Notes: generated by a model not told the origin, from the sequence alone. A DNA stretch of 50,896 bases from Desulfobacula sp. (GCF_030611305.1 NZ_JAUWQB010000016.1:1-50896), one strand, 5' to 3'; counted from the first letter of the stretch, positions 15,962 through 25,351 are shown. Numbers and translations: made by a program.

Positions 15962-18013
15962 ATGGCTTCGATAATCGGTCCGGCAAGTTTTAAATTTTTC
16001 GGGATATTTCCCGCAGTAATATTGTCATTTATTTTGCCTGTCATCGGGATAGGACTGTTTTCCTACATTATGGCCAGGCGTATTGCACCTCTTGTGAGGG
16101 CAAACCCTGATAGCAGGTTTGATCAAATTGGTAAGCGTGTCAAGAATCTTATCCTTGTATGGCTGGGCCAGATTAGACAGCCAAGGTATATGCTGGCAGG
16201 CGTGCTCCATATTGTCATCTTCGCGGGTTTTTTAATTCTGTCCATACGCTCTACGTCACTTGTTATTGTCGGTTTTTCAGATGGATTTGTAGTACCCGGG
16301 TTTGGGGGGCTTTTAGGCGATATCTATAATTTTTTCAAAGACTATGCCGCAACCTGTGTGCTCATTGCCTGTATCATTGCAGCTGTCAGAAGGGGGATCT
16401 TTAAACCCAAACGATATGCAGTGCCTGAAAAATATGGCAAAGATCATACCGCAGAAGCTGTTTTTGTATTGGGTATTATTGCAACACTCATGATTTCTGA
16501 AAGTCTTTTTGAAGCATCTGAGCTTGCCTATACCGGCCATGAACATTTTTTGGCTCCTCTTTCTCTGGTATGGATTTTTAAAGGCATTCTTTCCTCGGCA
16601 CCCCAAAATGTTCTCCAGGGACTTCATATCTTTACCTATTTTGTTCATGATTTAACTTTTTTCTTTTTTCTGTGTTTCTTACCCATGGGAAAACATTTCC
16701 ATGTAATTACATCTATCTTCAATGTGTTTTTCATGCGGGTTCAGAAAGGCAAAATCAAACCGGTAATGCATGGGGTTTCCGATGACAAGCTGGATGATCT
16801 TGAATCCTTTGGTGTGAAAAAACTTGAAGATTTTACCTGGAAACATATGCTGGATTTTTACTCGTGTGCCGATTGCGGCAGGTGTTCTGATCATTGCCCG
16901 GCAAACGCAGCGGGGCGTCCATTATCTCCTAGGTTTATCACCATTAAGGCAAGGGATTTGATATTTAAAAATTATCCCATGTCAGGAGAAATTTATAAAA
17001 GCAATTTATTGGTAGAAGATATCTATACTGAAGATGAAATCTGGTCCTGCACCACCTGCGGCGCCTGTGAAGAAGAGTGTCCTCTGGGGATTGAATATAT
17101 TGACAAAATGGTTGATTTACGTCGGGGTATGGTAGACGAAGGCATGGTGCCCCAGTCCCTGCAAAAACCCTTGAAGGCCCTTGAAAAACGGGGTAATCCT
17201 TACGGAAAAATGGAGAAAAAGCGGGCAGACTGGGCAAAGGATAAGGAATTTAAGGCAACTCATCAGATTAAAGATCTTGCCAAGGAAAAAGCAGACACCC
17301 TCTATTTTGTAGATAGTATTACATCCTATGATGATGAAATTCAGGATATCGCAAGGCGAACTTCCATTATCCTTGAAAAAGCAGGGGTCGACTTTGGAAT
17401 TCTGGGTAAGCTGGAAAAGGACAGTGGGAATGAGGTCATTCGGTTTGGTGAGGAAATGCTGTACCAGGATTTAAAAGAGCAAAATACTGAAGCTATTATG
17501 GAAAGTGGTGTTAAACAAATTGTGACAGCAGATCCCCATGCTTATAATGCATTGAAAAATGATTATGACAATCTTGTTCCTGTTAAACATATCAGCCAGG
17601 TGGTTGCCCAAAAAATAACAACGGGTGAGCTTGATCTTAAACCCTGCCAGAATCCTGACAAGATCTATGTATATCATGACCCATGCTATCTGGGGAGGCA
17701 CAATGGTATATATGAAGAGCCCAGGCAGGCGATGGATGCCATTGACGGGTTAACAAGAGTAGAACTTGAAAAGAGCCGTGATCGATCATTCTGTTGCGGT
17801 GGCGGCGGGTTGATGCTTTTTTATGAACCGGAAGAAGAAATAAGAATGGGTGTTTTAAGAGTCAATATGGCTGCTGAGGCAGGAGCAAATGTCATTGTAA
17901 CTGCCTGTCCTTTTTGCCTGGTTAATATCCAGGATGCGATCAAGGTCGCAGGAAAAGAAGGAGAAATGGAAGCCTTGGATTTTACAGAACTCATTGAGCA
18001 GCATCTTAAATAA
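15962..18013 (+). CDS. Membrane Fe-S oxidoreductase of the EMO type (EtfAB:menaquinone oxidoreductase, DUF224/CCG domains)
   Basis: A 683-residue fusion. The first 250 or so residues form a NarI-like membrane domain with several helices and His residues suited to haem b. Next comes a ferredoxin-like domain with CADCGRCSDHCP and CTTCGACEEECP (two [4Fe-4S] motifs, about 300-380). The C-terminal part has two CCG-type cysteine-rich modules (HDPCYLGRHNG...SFCCGGGG, CPFC), as in heterodisulfide reductase HdrD. Family members next to etfBA accept electrons from the flavoprotein during acyl-CoA oxidation and reduce (mena)quinone. The adjoining etfB and etfA support that role here. Start at ATG 15962 after GGAGG. 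Confidence 0.9.
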   Translation: MASIIGPASFKFFGIFPAVILSFILPVIGIGLFSYIMARRIAPLVRANPDSRFDQIGKRVKNLILVWLGQIRQPRYMLAGVLHIVIFAGFLILSIRSTSLVIVGFSDGFVVPGFGGLLGDIYNFFKDYAATCVLIACIIAAVRRGIFKPKRYAVPEKYGKDHTAEAVFVLGIIATLMISESLFEASELAYTGHEHFLAPLSLVWIFKGILSSAPQNVLQGLHIFTYFVHDLTFFFFLCFLPMGKHFHVITSIFNVFFMRVQKGKIKPVMHGVSDDKLDDLESFGVKKLEDFTWKHMLDFYSCADCGRCSDHCPANAAGRPLSPRFITIKARDLIFKNYPMSGEIYKSNLLVEDIYTEDEIWSCTTCGACEEECPLGIEYIDKMVDLRRGMVDEGMVPQSLQKPLKALEKRGNPYGKMEKKRADWAKDKEFKATHQIKDLAKEKADTLYFVDSITSYDDEIQDIARRTSIILEKAGVDFGILGKLEKDSGNEVIRFGEEMLYQDLKEQNTEAIMESGVKQIVTADPHAYNALKNDYDNLVPVKHISQVVAQKITTGELDLKPCQNPDKIYVYHDPCYLGRHNGIYEEPRQAMDAIDGLTRVELEKSRDRSFCCGGGGLMLFYEPEEEIRMGVLRVNMAAEAGANVIVTACPFCLVNIQDAIKVAGKEGEMEALDFTELIEQHLK

Positions 18014-18078
18014 ATAAATGAGTTACAGTTTTAAGATTAAAAAATCTGTGACAGATAATTGATTTAAAGGAGGCAATA

Positions 18079-18864
18079 ATGGAGATTTTGGTATGTGTCA
18101 AGAGAGTACCGGATACTGCTGAGAATGAATTTGAACTCAACAGTGCCGGAAATGATCTTGATCGTGATGATCTGGTTTATTCAGTTAATGAATGGGATAA
18201 TTATGCGGTTGAAGAAGCGATCCAGATTGTTGATAAAGTCGGTGGAAGTGTGACGGTTATCACTGTTGGTGATGATGAATCAGAAGAAGTGTTGAGGCGT
18301 GAGATGGCAATGGGTGCCAATAATGGTATTCTTCTTTCTGACGATGCATTTGAAGGATCTGATGGCTTGGGGATTGCGGCCATTCTTAAGGCAGAAACCC
18401 AAAAAGGCAATTATGACCTGATTATGTCAGGTGCCCAGGCAGACGAAGGAGCAGGCCAGGTGGGTGGAATGCTCGCCGCAATGCTGGATTACCCCTATGC
18501 ATCTCTGGTGAATAAAATTGAGATCAGTGATGGCAAAATAACAGTGGGCAGAGAGATTGAGGGCGGAAACCAGGAAATGAATGAAATGGACCTTCCTTGC
18601 GTTCTTTCTATCCAGACAGGTATTAATGAGCCCCGTTATGTGGGCATCCGAGGTATCAGAAAAGTGGCCAGTGTGGATATTCCTGTTAAGGGAACGTCTG
18701 ATCTTGGTCTTGATGCGGCTAATGTCGGAGAAGCCGGTGCAAAAACCAAAAGAGTCGATTATTTTGTCCCTGATACGGGTGAAGGTGCCGAGATGCTTGA
18801 AGGCTCCACCGACGAGATCATTGAAAAACTGATTGAGAAGCTTAAAGCAAAAGGAGGGTTATAA
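18079..18864 (+). CDS. etfB: Electron transfer flavoprotein beta subunit
   Basis: A 261-residue EtfB. It shows MEILVCVKRVPDT at the N-terminus, the Etf beta signature (VNEWDNYAVEEAI), GAQADEGAGQVGGMLA and the conserved LPCVLSIQTGINEPRY. EtfB binds AMP (or FAD in bifurcating types) and with EtfA shuttles electrons from acyl-CoA dehydrogenases. AAAGGAGG precedes the ATG. It follows the membrane Fe-S oxidoreductase by 65 bp and is followed by etfA after two bases. Whether this pair bifurcates cannot be settled by eye; linkage to an EMO-type quinone reductase argues for the non-bifurcating role. Confidence 0.96.
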   Translation: MEILVCVKRVPDTAENEFELNSAGNDLDRDDLVYSVNEWDNYAVEEAIQIVDKVGGSVTVITVGDDESEEVLRREMAMGANNGILLSDDAFEGSDGLGIAAILKAETQKGNYDLIMSGAQADEGAGQVGGMLAAMLDYPYASLVNKIEISDGKITVGREIEGGNQEMNEMDLPCVLSIQTGINEPRYVGIRGIRKVASVDIPVKGTSDLGLDAANVGEAGAKTKRVDYFVPDTGEGAEMLEGSTDEIIEKLIEKLKAKGGL

Positions 18865-18866
18865 TC

Positions 18867-19835
18867 ATGACACAGATTTTTGCATATATTCCATTTAAAA
18901 ATGGTGCTGCTGAAGACGTGGCCTTGGAGTATCCTTCAGCTGCCAAAAAAATTGATGAGGGTGCATCCTTAACTGCTGTTGTAACAGGATCAGGTGCAGA
19001 TCTGGATAAAGTGGCCGATGAGATGACTTCCATTTATTCGGAAGTGATTAAAATTGATCATGCCGATCTGGCTTATCCAAACGCAGAAGTTGTCAGAAAA
19101 GTTCTGGTCAATATTATTCCAACCGATGCTATTTTTCTTACGGCTCACGATACGTTTGGGATGGACCTGGCGCCAGGCCTTTCCGTTAAAATGGATTCAG
19201 CTTATGCAGCTGATATGGTTGATTTTGAAGGGATAGACGGAACAACCCTGAAAGCAGTTCGCCAGGAACTTGGCGGGGCTGTGAGCACCCATGTGGCCAT
19301 TGATATATCTTCCGGGGTTGTTATGACCGTCCGGCCCGGATCTTTTGCGCCGGTTGACGGCGGGTCAGCCAGTGGGGCAGTGGTTGATAAATCCGGTGAT
19401 GCCGGTGATCTTTCCGCAAAAAGAAAATTCCTTGAAATTGTTGCGGCAGAAGTGGGTGATGTGGACATTACTAAATCTGATGTTCTCGTGTCTGTTGGCC
19501 GCGGTATTGAGGATGAAGAAAATATTGAAGTTGCCCAGGAACTTGCTGAAGCAATGAATTCGGTTGTATCCTGCTCAAGACCGATTGTTGATGCCAAATG
19601 GCTTGAGAAATCACGACAGGTTGGAACATCCGGCCAGACCGTTAAGCCAAAAGTATACATGGCCATGGGGATTTCAGGTTCTTTCCAGCATATGGGCGGC
19701 GTAAAGGGCAACCCGTTTATCGTTGCTGTTAACAAGAACCCCAAAGCACCGATTTTCCAGGTAGCAGATGTCGGTATTGTTGAAGATATCCTTGATTTTA
19801 TGCCTGAACTTACCGAAGCAATTAATGATCTTTAA
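18867..19835 (+). CDS. etfA: Electron transfer flavoprotein alpha subunit
   Basis: A 322-residue EtfA. The N-terminal half is alpha/beta. The C-terminal FAD domain carries VSVGRGIEDEEN, SRPIVDAKWLEKSRQVGTSGQTVKP and ISGSFQHMGG...IVAVNKNPKAPIFQVADVG, the classic FAD-binding signature of the alpha subunit. It forms the heterodimer with EtfB that moves electrons from acyl-CoA dehydrogenases to the membrane oxidoreductase encoded upstream. AAAGGAGGG overlaps the end of etfB and serves as ribosome site. An intrinsic terminator follows. Confidence 0.96.
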   Translation: MTQIFAYIPFKNGAAEDVALEYPSAAKKIDEGASLTAVVTGSGADLDKVADEMTSIYSEVIKIDHADLAYPNAEVVRKVLVNIIPTDAIFLTAHDTFGMDLAPGLSVKMDSAYAADMVDFEGIDGTTLKAVRQELGGAVSTHVAIDISSGVVMTVRPGSFAPVDGGSASGAVVDKSGDAGDLSAKRKFLEIVAAEVGDVDITKSDVLVSVGRGIEDEENIEVAQELAEAMNSVVSCSRPIVDAKWLEKSRQVGTSGQTVKPKVYMAMGISGSFQHMGGVKGNPFIVAVNKNPKAPIFQVADVGIVEDILDFMPELTEAINDL

Positions 19836-19865
19836 GATTTTAAGATTATTTAAAGAGATTTTTTG

Positions 19866-19908
19866 AAAAGGGGCCTGAAATTTTGAGTAAGGCCCCTTTT
19901 TATTTTTT
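19866..19908 (+). terminator. Intrinsic terminator after etfA
   Basis: An 11-bp perfect stem (19866-19876 with 19890-19900, core GGGGCCT/AGGCCCC) with a 13-nt loop, followed by TATTTTTT. It closes the EMO-etfBA operon. Confidence 0.9.
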
Positions 19909-20150
19909 CTGCCTTTCAGATTACAGCCATTCAACCGGTTCAAGCATCAACCTTCTCACCATCTACTTGATTTCATATATCTTTTCATCCCAAGTTATAA
20001 GTTTATCAATTAAAATTTTTAAACTAAAGAATAGCATCTTTATCTTTATATGCCTCAAAACATAAAGTTATATATGCCGAACATTTAAATGTGTCAATGA
20101 AAAAATGAGGTCATCGAGGACTTATTAGTTTGATATTTTAAATTTTTACT
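19909..20150. other. Intergenic region without recognisable gene
   Basis: AT-rich spacer between the etf terminator and the end of the convergent NicO gene. I see no open frame with coding character, repeat or clear promoter in it. Confidence 0.5.
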
Positions 20151-21041
20151 TTAAAGACTGGTACTTAAAAGGATAAAGCCTAAACAAGCTACCAATAGGC
20201 CTGCCATGGCTTCAATCATATATTCAAGTATGGTTAAAATCCTGCTGTGATTGGAAGCCAAAGAGAGAACAGCGACTTTGCCTGACATGCCTGCCATAAC
20301 AATCAATGTAATGGTTGAGGCCATGCCGAAAGAAATGGTTGTGCCCAGTAGAATTCCCAGCCAGGTTAAATCCATGGAAATGGCAAACAACATCACCATT
20401 ACCACACCGGGGCAGGGAATGATACCAACTGCGATTGCTGTTATAAATGGATTGGCAAACAGTTTTGTACGGGGCTTGGGATGTGCTGTTTTATTTTTGA
20501 TCCATTTATAAATACTTGTGAAAAATATGATGAGCCCAAGGCAGGTGATCAAAGAATAGCTGATGATTTGAGTGATACTTGTCATGGTTTCAAGTGATGC
20601 GGAAATGCTTGTTTGTAATAAGTATTTTACGGTCAGAACAAAGAAAATCCCTGAAAATCCATGGGTTAATGCCACAAGATTGCCGAAAATCAAGCCCTGG
20701 GAAAAACTTGGTTTGCAGGACAGAATATAGGACAGGGCGACGGCCTTTCCATGGCCGGGGCCGGCTGAATGGATAACGCCATAGGCAAAGGCTGAGGCAA
20801 TAAGAATAAAAAAGGGTGTCGGGCTTTTTCTTGTTTTGGCCTCACGTATCAAACTGGACATCTTTTCTCTTAACTGCTGCTGCCAGAAAATTATCTTAAC
20901 AAAGAATTTGCTTTTTATCAGTGGCTCAGGTGTCGTGTGCTGATTTTCAGGTTTTGCTGTAAATGGATTATGAGCACTCCCCATAGAGGCAGGTATAAAA
21001 AAAAATGACAATAAAGCAATAATAATTAGAATCTTTTTCAT
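20151..21041 (-). CDS. NicO/RcnA-type nickel-cobalt transporter
   Basis: About 296 residues. A signal-like first helix and a periplasmic His/Pro-rich stretch precede a six-helix membrane domain. The family motif HSAGPGHGKAVALSYIL lies near 95-111, NLVALTHGFSG near 130, and a second helix pair shows GIIPCPGVVMVML. NicO proteins move Ni/Co (or other divalent ions) across the inner membrane, as importers or effluxers. The ATG at 21041 overlaps the stop of the upstream DUF1007 gene (TAATG), so translation is coupled; an earlier in-frame ATG at 21074 is disfavoured. The adjacent DtxR regulator and feo genes suggest metal-responsive control. Confidence 0.85.
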   Translation of the reverse strand: MKKILIIIALLSFFFIPASMGSAHNPFTAKPENQHTTPEPLIKSKFFVKIIFWQQQLREKMSSLIREAKTRKSPTPFFILIASAFAYGVIHSAGPGHGKAVALSYILSCKPSFSQGLIFGNLVALTHGFSGIFFVLTVKYLLQTSISASLETMTSITQIISYSLITCLGLIIFFTSIYKWIKNKTAHPKPRTKLFANPFITAIAVGIIPCPGVVMVMLFAISMDLTWLGILLGTTISFGMASTITLIVMAGMSGKVAVLSLASNHSRILTILEYMIEAMAGLLVACLGFILLSTSL

Positions 21042-21655
21042 TACTTTAATTTGAAATCCAGAAATAATGCCCAAGGATTCACCATGTCATAGTATATCAA
21101 GGTAGCTTTGTCTCTTTTTATGTGAGCATTGACCTCAAACTTGTCATTGTTTTCAATTGCAAAAGGATGTTGTTCTGTAAAATAAATGGCAGAGTAGTAA
21201 TTCGGGTCATAGAAAGCAATGTTAATGTGTTTAAAATTTTTTATGGCACTGACATGGCAGGGGATGAAAAAACCATAAATCAATTTTCCGTTTTCAAGTT
21301 TGGCAGAAAAGTCAGTCACATATTTAACGTTAAAAGGAGTGCCGTCAATTTTTACATAAATAAAATAATTGAATTCGGCAATATAGGAAAAGGCTTTTTC
21401 CCTGATAGATGCCACCTCGGTTTTTTCAAGAGTTCCGTTTTTATTCAGATCATGATCCTCGCAGATCATGTTTGAAAACATGTCATCAAACTTCCAGTAT
21501 ACATTAAAACCTGCCAAACCTTTTTCATCAAACACGATTTTCAGATTCTGGGCAATAAAAACATGGGGATGTGCCCATGTGATTCCGATGGAGAGAAACA
21601 ACAGGCAGGAGATGACAAAAACAGATTTGATAACTATATGTTTCATATATTTCAT
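21041..21655 (-). CDS. DUF1007 family periplasmic protein with an EF-hand-like loop
   Basis: About 204 residues. A signal peptide (ISCLLFLSIGITWA) is cleaved before HPHVFI, the typical start of mature DUF1007 proteins, which usually sit beside NicO transporters. Residues about 72-90 contain DLNKNGTLEKTE, an EF-hand-like calcium loop. The role is probably to feed or sense metal for the neighbouring transporter, which is inference from gene pairing. The open frame extends upstream to 21859, but the extra 68 residues look non-coding and overlap the end of the DtxR gene; the ATG at 21655 (or 21646) puts the signal peptide at the N-terminus. The spacer 21656-21833 holds nothing else clear. Confidence 0.8.
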   Translation of the reverse strand: MKYMKHIVIKSVFVISCLLFLSIGITWAHPHVFIAQNLKIVFDEKGLAGFNVYWKFDDMFSNMICEDHDLNKNGTLEKTEVASIREKAFSYIAEFNYFIYVKIDGTPFNVKYVTDFSAKLENGKLIYGFFIPCHVSAIKNFKHINIAFYDPNYYSAIYFTEQHPFAIENNDKFEVNAHIKRDKATLIYYDMVNPWALFLDFKLK

Positions 21656-21833
21656 ACCAGTATTTTTATAGTATTCGTATTTTTTGACCCCGTATATAGT
21701 ATGGGTAATATAAAATTGAAATAGAAAAAAGATACGGCCGGTACAAACAGGGCAGAATGAAATTACATGACTGGCATTTTGGGTAAATAGCGCGATATCG
21801 TCTGCTGAGGTATGCCCAATTCTCTTTTGGTAG

Positions 21834-22253
21834 TTAATCTGTGATTGGTTCGATGTCACAATGGGGACAGGTATCGATTTTTTTTAAAAAAGCCCTGAAT
21901 TTTTTAAAGGTCTGTTTATCCATTGCATGTTCCATCTGGCACGCCGTACGGTCTGCTGTCTCTTCATCAACCTTTAATATTCTGAAAAGAAAATCTTTTA
22001 AAAAAATATGACGGTGCTCTATTTCCACTGCGATTTTTCTGCCTTCAGGAGTTAAGGTGACATATCCATAGGGTTCATAGTTGATAAGCTTGTTTTCAGT
22101 AAGCTTTTTTAACATCCCTGTAACGGAACCTCTTTTAATATCCATCTTTTCGGCAATATCCTTTGACCGAGCCACTGTTTTTGTTCTCTGCAATTCAAGT
22201 ATGATTTCAAGATAATCTTCAAGGCTTTCTGAAAGCTGATTTTTTTTAGCCAT
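21834..22253 (-). CDS. DtxR/MntR-family metal-dependent repressor
   Basis: A 139-residue protein. The N-terminal winged helix (LEDYLEIILELQ, ARSKDIAEKMDIKRGSVTGMLKKL, YGYVTLTPEGRKIA) and the dimerisation part with metal ligands (HRHIFLKDFL, EETADRTACQMEHAMD) are those of DtxR/MntR/IdeR repressors. The C-terminal SH3-like domain of DtxR is absent, as in MntR types, and the end carries a CPHCD metal-binding-like motif. It is divergent from feoA and upstream of the DUF1007/NicO genes. The natural guess is Fe- or Mn-dependent repression of one or both. Confidence 0.92.
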   Translation of the reverse strand: MAKKNQLSESLEDYLEIILELQRTKTVARSKDIAEKMDIKRGSVTGMLKKLTENKLINYEPYGYVTLTPEGRKIAVEIEHRHIFLKDFLFRILKVDEETADRTACQMEHAMDKQTFKKFRAFLKKIDTCPHCDIEPITD

Positions 22254-22292
22254 GTCTTTTCTCCATTAAGTTTATCATCATATGTTTATATT

Positions 22293-22318
22293 TAAATATT
22301 TAGTAAGTCAAATATTTA
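22293..22318. promoter_or_regulatory. Candidate metalloregulator operator (9-8-9 inverted repeat)
   Basis: TAAATATTT (22293-22301) and AAATATTTA (22310-22318) are exact inverted repeats around eight bases. They lie between the DtxR gene start and the feo promoter, the usual place for an autoregulatory DtxR-family site. The arms do not match the classic DtxR/IdeR consensus closely. Confidence 0.45.
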
Positions 22319-22344
22319 TTTTATACATGCAGCTCATTTTTTTA

Positions 22345-22373
22345 TTGACAATAATAAAAGTTGGGCTTATAAA
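22345..22373 (+). promoter_or_regulatory. feoAB promoter
   Basis: TTGACA (22345-22350), 17-bp spacer, TATAAA (22368-22373), about 50 bp before the feoA start. No convincing Fur box was seen across it. Confidence 0.65.
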
Positions 22374-22425
22374 ACATTCCATGCAGCAACGAATTTAATG
22401 TGCTATGAAAAACAAGGAGATAACC

Positions 22426-22659
22426 ATGGGAATAATAAACCTAAGACAGATGGGTGTGGATCAAACCGGGATCATTACCCGTGTAAAAGCAAATGGCGAG
22501 CTTGGCAGGCGGCTCAGGGACATGGGGTTGATCCCGGGTAAGGAAATCAAGGTGCAGGGGAAGGCCCCTCTGTATGACCCGGTCTCTTTAAGGATTATGG
22601 GATTTACACTAACGCTTCGTAATAATGAAGCCGACTATATTGAAGTAGAGGTGCAATAA
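22426..22659 (+). CDS. feoA: Ferrous iron transport protein A
   Basis: A 77-residue SH3-like protein with GELGRRLRDMGLIPGKEIKV and PLYDPVSLRIMGFTLTLRNNEAD, the FeoA pattern. It is a small cytoplasmic partner needed for FeoB-mediated Fe(II) uptake. The open frame begins at 22405, but the ATG at 22426 follows AAGGAG at ideal distance and gives the usual N-terminus. feoB starts after one base, indicating coupled translation. Confidence 0.94.
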   Translation: MGIINLRQMGVDQTGIITRVKANGELGRRLRDMGLIPGKEIKVQGKAPLYDPVSLRIMGFTLTLRNNEADYIEVEVQ

Positions 22660-22660
22660 G

Positions 22661-24883
22661 ATGAGTACGGCAATCGTATTGGCAGGGAACCCGAATTCAG
22701 GCAAAACAACTCTTTTTAATGAATTAACAGGCGCGCGACAGCATGTAGGGAATTATCCCGGCGTGACTGTTGAAAAAAAACAAGGAACATGCGTAAGCGA
22801 TTCCGGGAAATTCAATATAGTTGATCTTCCCGGAACCTATTCTCTGACTGCATATTCTTTGGAGGAGGTTGTTGCAAGAGATTTTCTTGTAAATGAAAAA
22901 CCTTCCATGATCGTCAATATTGTTGATGCATCCAATCTTGAAAGAAATCTTTATCTGTCAGTCCAGTTTATGGAAATGGGGATTCCTGTAACCATTGCAT
23001 TAAATATGATGGATGTGGCAAAAAAACGGGGTATTCAGATTAATATTGAAAAATTGTCAAAACTATTGAATGTTCCCATTGTTCCGATTATTGCCCGAAG
23101 TGGCGAAGGGAAAAAAGAACTGCTGCAGACCATTGCCGCAAATATGAATGGTAAAGTTGAACCTTTAACGATTTCCTATGGATATGACATTGATACTGCC
23201 CTTGATGAAATGGAAGAAATTATCCGGTCCTCCGCTTTTTTAACTGCAAACTACAGAGCAAGATGGACTGCTATCAAATATCTTGAAAATGACAGCCAGG
23301 TTATTGAATCAGGTAAAAAGGACAATATAAAGGTTGCTTTGCAACTGGAAAAGATTGTTGAAAAAGTTACCAGCCATCTTTTAGCAACCCTTGATACACA
23401 TCCTGAAGGAATAATTGCAGATCAGAGGTACGGATTTATCAATTCAGTTCTAAAACAGAACGTGATCAGTTATTTTTATGACAAAAACAGAATGCAATTG
23501 TCAGATAAAATTGATAAAGTAGTGACAAACCGATTCCTGGGACCCATCATTATGGTTGCGATTTTGATGGGACTCTATAAATTTACATTTACCTATAGCG
23601 AAATCCCGGTGGGGTGGTTTGAAAGCTTTTTCGGGTGGGTTGGAGGTGTTGCAGATAATGCCTTGCCTGAAGGGCATTTAAAATCCCTTGTTATTTCCGG
23701 AATAATTGACGGGGTGGGTGGAGTTCTTGGATTTGTGCCTTTGATCATGTTCATGTTTTTAGGGATTGCTTTCCTTGAAGACTCGGGATACCTGGCACGA
23801 ATGGCCTTTATGCTGGACAGGGTGTTCAGGATGTTCGGTCTCCACGGCAGTTCTGTGATGGCATTTATTGTATCCGGCGGTATTGCAGGCGGATGTGCAG
23901 TCCCGGGTGTTATGGCCACCAGAACCCTTAAATCTCCCAAAGAAAGACTTGCAACGCTTTTAACAGTTCCGTTTATGAATTGTGGTGCCAAACTTCCGGT
24001 ATTTGCATTGCTGGTAGCTGCATTTTTTGCTGAAAATGAAGCAACTGTGATGCTGCTTATTACAATGATCTCATGGATGGGTGCATTGCTTGTGGCCTGG
24101 GCTTTGCGGTCTACTATTATAAAAGGAGAATCAACGCCATTTGTCATGGAACTTCCCCCATACAGGATGCCGACTTTTAAAGGTATTTTGATTCATACCT
24201 GGGAAAGAACCTGGCAGTATATTAAAAAGGCAGGCACTGTTATTTTAGGAGTCTCCATTGTTCTCTGGGCCATGATGACATTTCCAGGGCTTCCTGAGAC
24301 TAAGACTCAAGAATTTGAAAACCAGCGGTCAACCATTACATCTGGTGTACCATTTCAGATTTTGGATGAACTTGAAATCCTTGAACAAGGTAACCTGAAG
24401 GTCACACGTAAATTGTCTGCAAAGGCACTGGCCGTAAAGGAAAGCCTTAACCAGGTTGATTTTGATGAAGCCCATGCAGGTTTGAAAAATTCCATTGCTG
24501 GCAGAATTGGTTCTTCCCTTGAAGGGATAACAAAGTTTGCAGGATTTGACTGGAGAACAAATATTGCCCTTGTGGGCGGATTTGCCGCAAAGGAGGTCGT
24601 GGTATCAACTCTTGGTACTGCCTATTCCATTGGCGAAGTAGTTCCGGAAGAAACTGCTTCTCTTTCTGACAGGCTAAAAGCAGCAGAGGGTTGGGGACCT
24701 CTGACCGCATTTAGTCTGATCATATTCACTATTTTTTATGCCCCCTGTTTTGTGACAGTGGTCTGTATTGCAAAAGAGGCAGGATCATGGAAATGGGCTG
24801 CCTTTTCCGTTGTGTTTAATACGGCACTTGCTTTTGGATTGTCAGTAATTTTTTACCAGGTCGGGTCCCTAATCCTGACATAA
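22661..24883 (+). CDS. feoB: Ferrous iron transporter FeoB
   Basis: A 740-residue inner-membrane Fe(II) transporter. The N-terminal GTPase domain has G1 GNPNSGKTT, G3 DLPGTYSL and G4 NMMD. After the helical GDI-like domain come two Gate domains, with GGIAGGCAVPG and TVPFMNCGAKLPVFALL (the conserved membrane Cys) and a late FYAPCFVTVVCIAKEAGS. The arrangement with feoA upstream and a Cys-rich micro-protein downstream is the common anaerobe layout. Its substrate is soluble Fe2+ under sulfidic anoxic conditions. Confidence 0.96.
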   Translation: MSTAIVLAGNPNSGKTTLFNELTGARQHVGNYPGVTVEKKQGTCVSDSGKFNIVDLPGTYSLTAYSLEEVVARDFLVNEKPSMIVNIVDASNLERNLYLSVQFMEMGIPVTIALNMMDVAKKRGIQINIEKLSKLLNVPIVPIIARSGEGKKELLQTIAANMNGKVEPLTISYGYDIDTALDEMEEIIRSSAFLTANYRARWTAIKYLENDSQVIESGKKDNIKVALQLEKIVEKVTSHLLATLDTHPEGIIADQRYGFINSVLKQNVISYFYDKNRMQLSDKIDKVVTNRFLGPIIMVAILMGLYKFTFTYSEIPVGWFESFFGWVGGVADNALPEGHLKSLVISGIIDGVGGVLGFVPLIMFMFLGIAFLEDSGYLARMAFMLDRVFRMFGLHGSSVMAFIVSGGIAGGCAVPGVMATRTLKSPKERLATLLTVPFMNCGAKLPVFALLVAAFFAENEATVMLLITMISWMGALLVAWALRSTIIKGESTPFVMELPPYRMPTFKGILIHTWERTWQYIKKAGTVILGVSIVLWAMMTFPGLPETKTQEFENQRSTITSGVPFQILDELEILEQGNLKVTRKLSAKALAVKESLNQVDFDEAHAGLKNSIAGRIGSSLEGITKFAGFDWRTNIALVGGFAAKEVVVSTLGTAYSIGEVVPEETASLSDRLKAAEGWGPLTAFSLIIFTIFYAPCFVTVVCIAKEAGSWKWAAFSVVFNTALAFGLSVIFYQVGSLILT

Positions 24884-24900
24884 ATAAAGGAAGATAAATC

Positions 24901-25044
24901 ATGGATTCAATTATTGTTGGAATTATCGTAATCGGTGCGGTGATTTTCAGCGTAAAAAGTTTTATTAAAATCTATAGAGGAGAAGGTGATTGCAGTTGTG
25001 GTGAAGGATGTTCCTGCTCCTCCAAGAATTCTTGCAATCCCTAA
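24901..25044 (+). CDS. FeoB-associated Cys-rich membrane micro-protein
   Basis: A 47-residue protein: one N-terminal membrane helix (IIVGIIVIGAVIF) followed by a basic stretch and a cysteine cluster (CSCGEGCSC...SC, five Cys). This is the hallmark of the FeoB-associated Cys-rich family (PF12669) found behind feoB in many anaerobes. The ATG follows AAAGGAAG at a good distance and 17 bases of spacer after feoB. It probably binds iron at the cytoplasmic exit of FeoB, which is inferred. Confidence 0.8.
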   Translation: MDSIIVGIIVIGAVIFSVKSFIKIYRGEGDCSCGEGCSCSSKNSCNP

Positions 25045-25322
25045 TCCTTAATTTTTTTCTTCACCAATGAGGGAATAGTAGCTCGTGCAGAGAATGACTG
25101 GAATTCAATCAAACTATTGCATTTCCTGTTCAGAAGCTCAATGGCGGAACTAATTTTTTAACGGGTGATCTTTTTGCCTGTGGTATTTTTCCAGGACAGA
25201 TATCAATTTTTCAACTTTGTTTTTCCGCGGTTCCAGGAATGCCGCAAAATCATGAATAGGATGTTATTTTAAAATAATTAAAAATAGATACATGACTGAG
25301 GCATAAATAGGAAATAAAATGA
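25045..25322. other. Non-coding spacer, possibly with a decayed minus-strand gene
   Basis: No intact gene is seen. On the minus strand, two start-less open stretches (25150-25263 and about 25047-25160, offset by one frame) give protein-like translations containing HDFAAFLEPRKNKVEKLI and IELLNRKCNSLIEFQS. They would join if one base were removed from an A6 run near 25155. This might be a gene remnant; it could equally be chance. Confidence 0.25.
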
Positions 25323-25351
25323 TTGACATACCCTGATGAATTAAATATGAA
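25323..25351 (+). promoter_or_regulatory. Promoter of the acidic-loop protein/TonB operon
   Basis: TTGACA (25323-25328), 17-bp spacer, TATGAA (25346-25351). Predicted transcription start is near 25358, giving a leader of about 130 nt. Confidence 0.55.

Noticed and set aside
21656-21859. N-terminal 68-residue extension of the DUF1007 protein
   Set aside because: It overlaps the DtxR gene end, looks non-coding and would bury the signal peptide in the interior of the protein.
25047-25263. Frameshifted minus-strand gene remnant
   Set aside because: Two protein-like stretches would join by removing one A, but there is no start codon, no recognised family and both are short enough to arise by chance.
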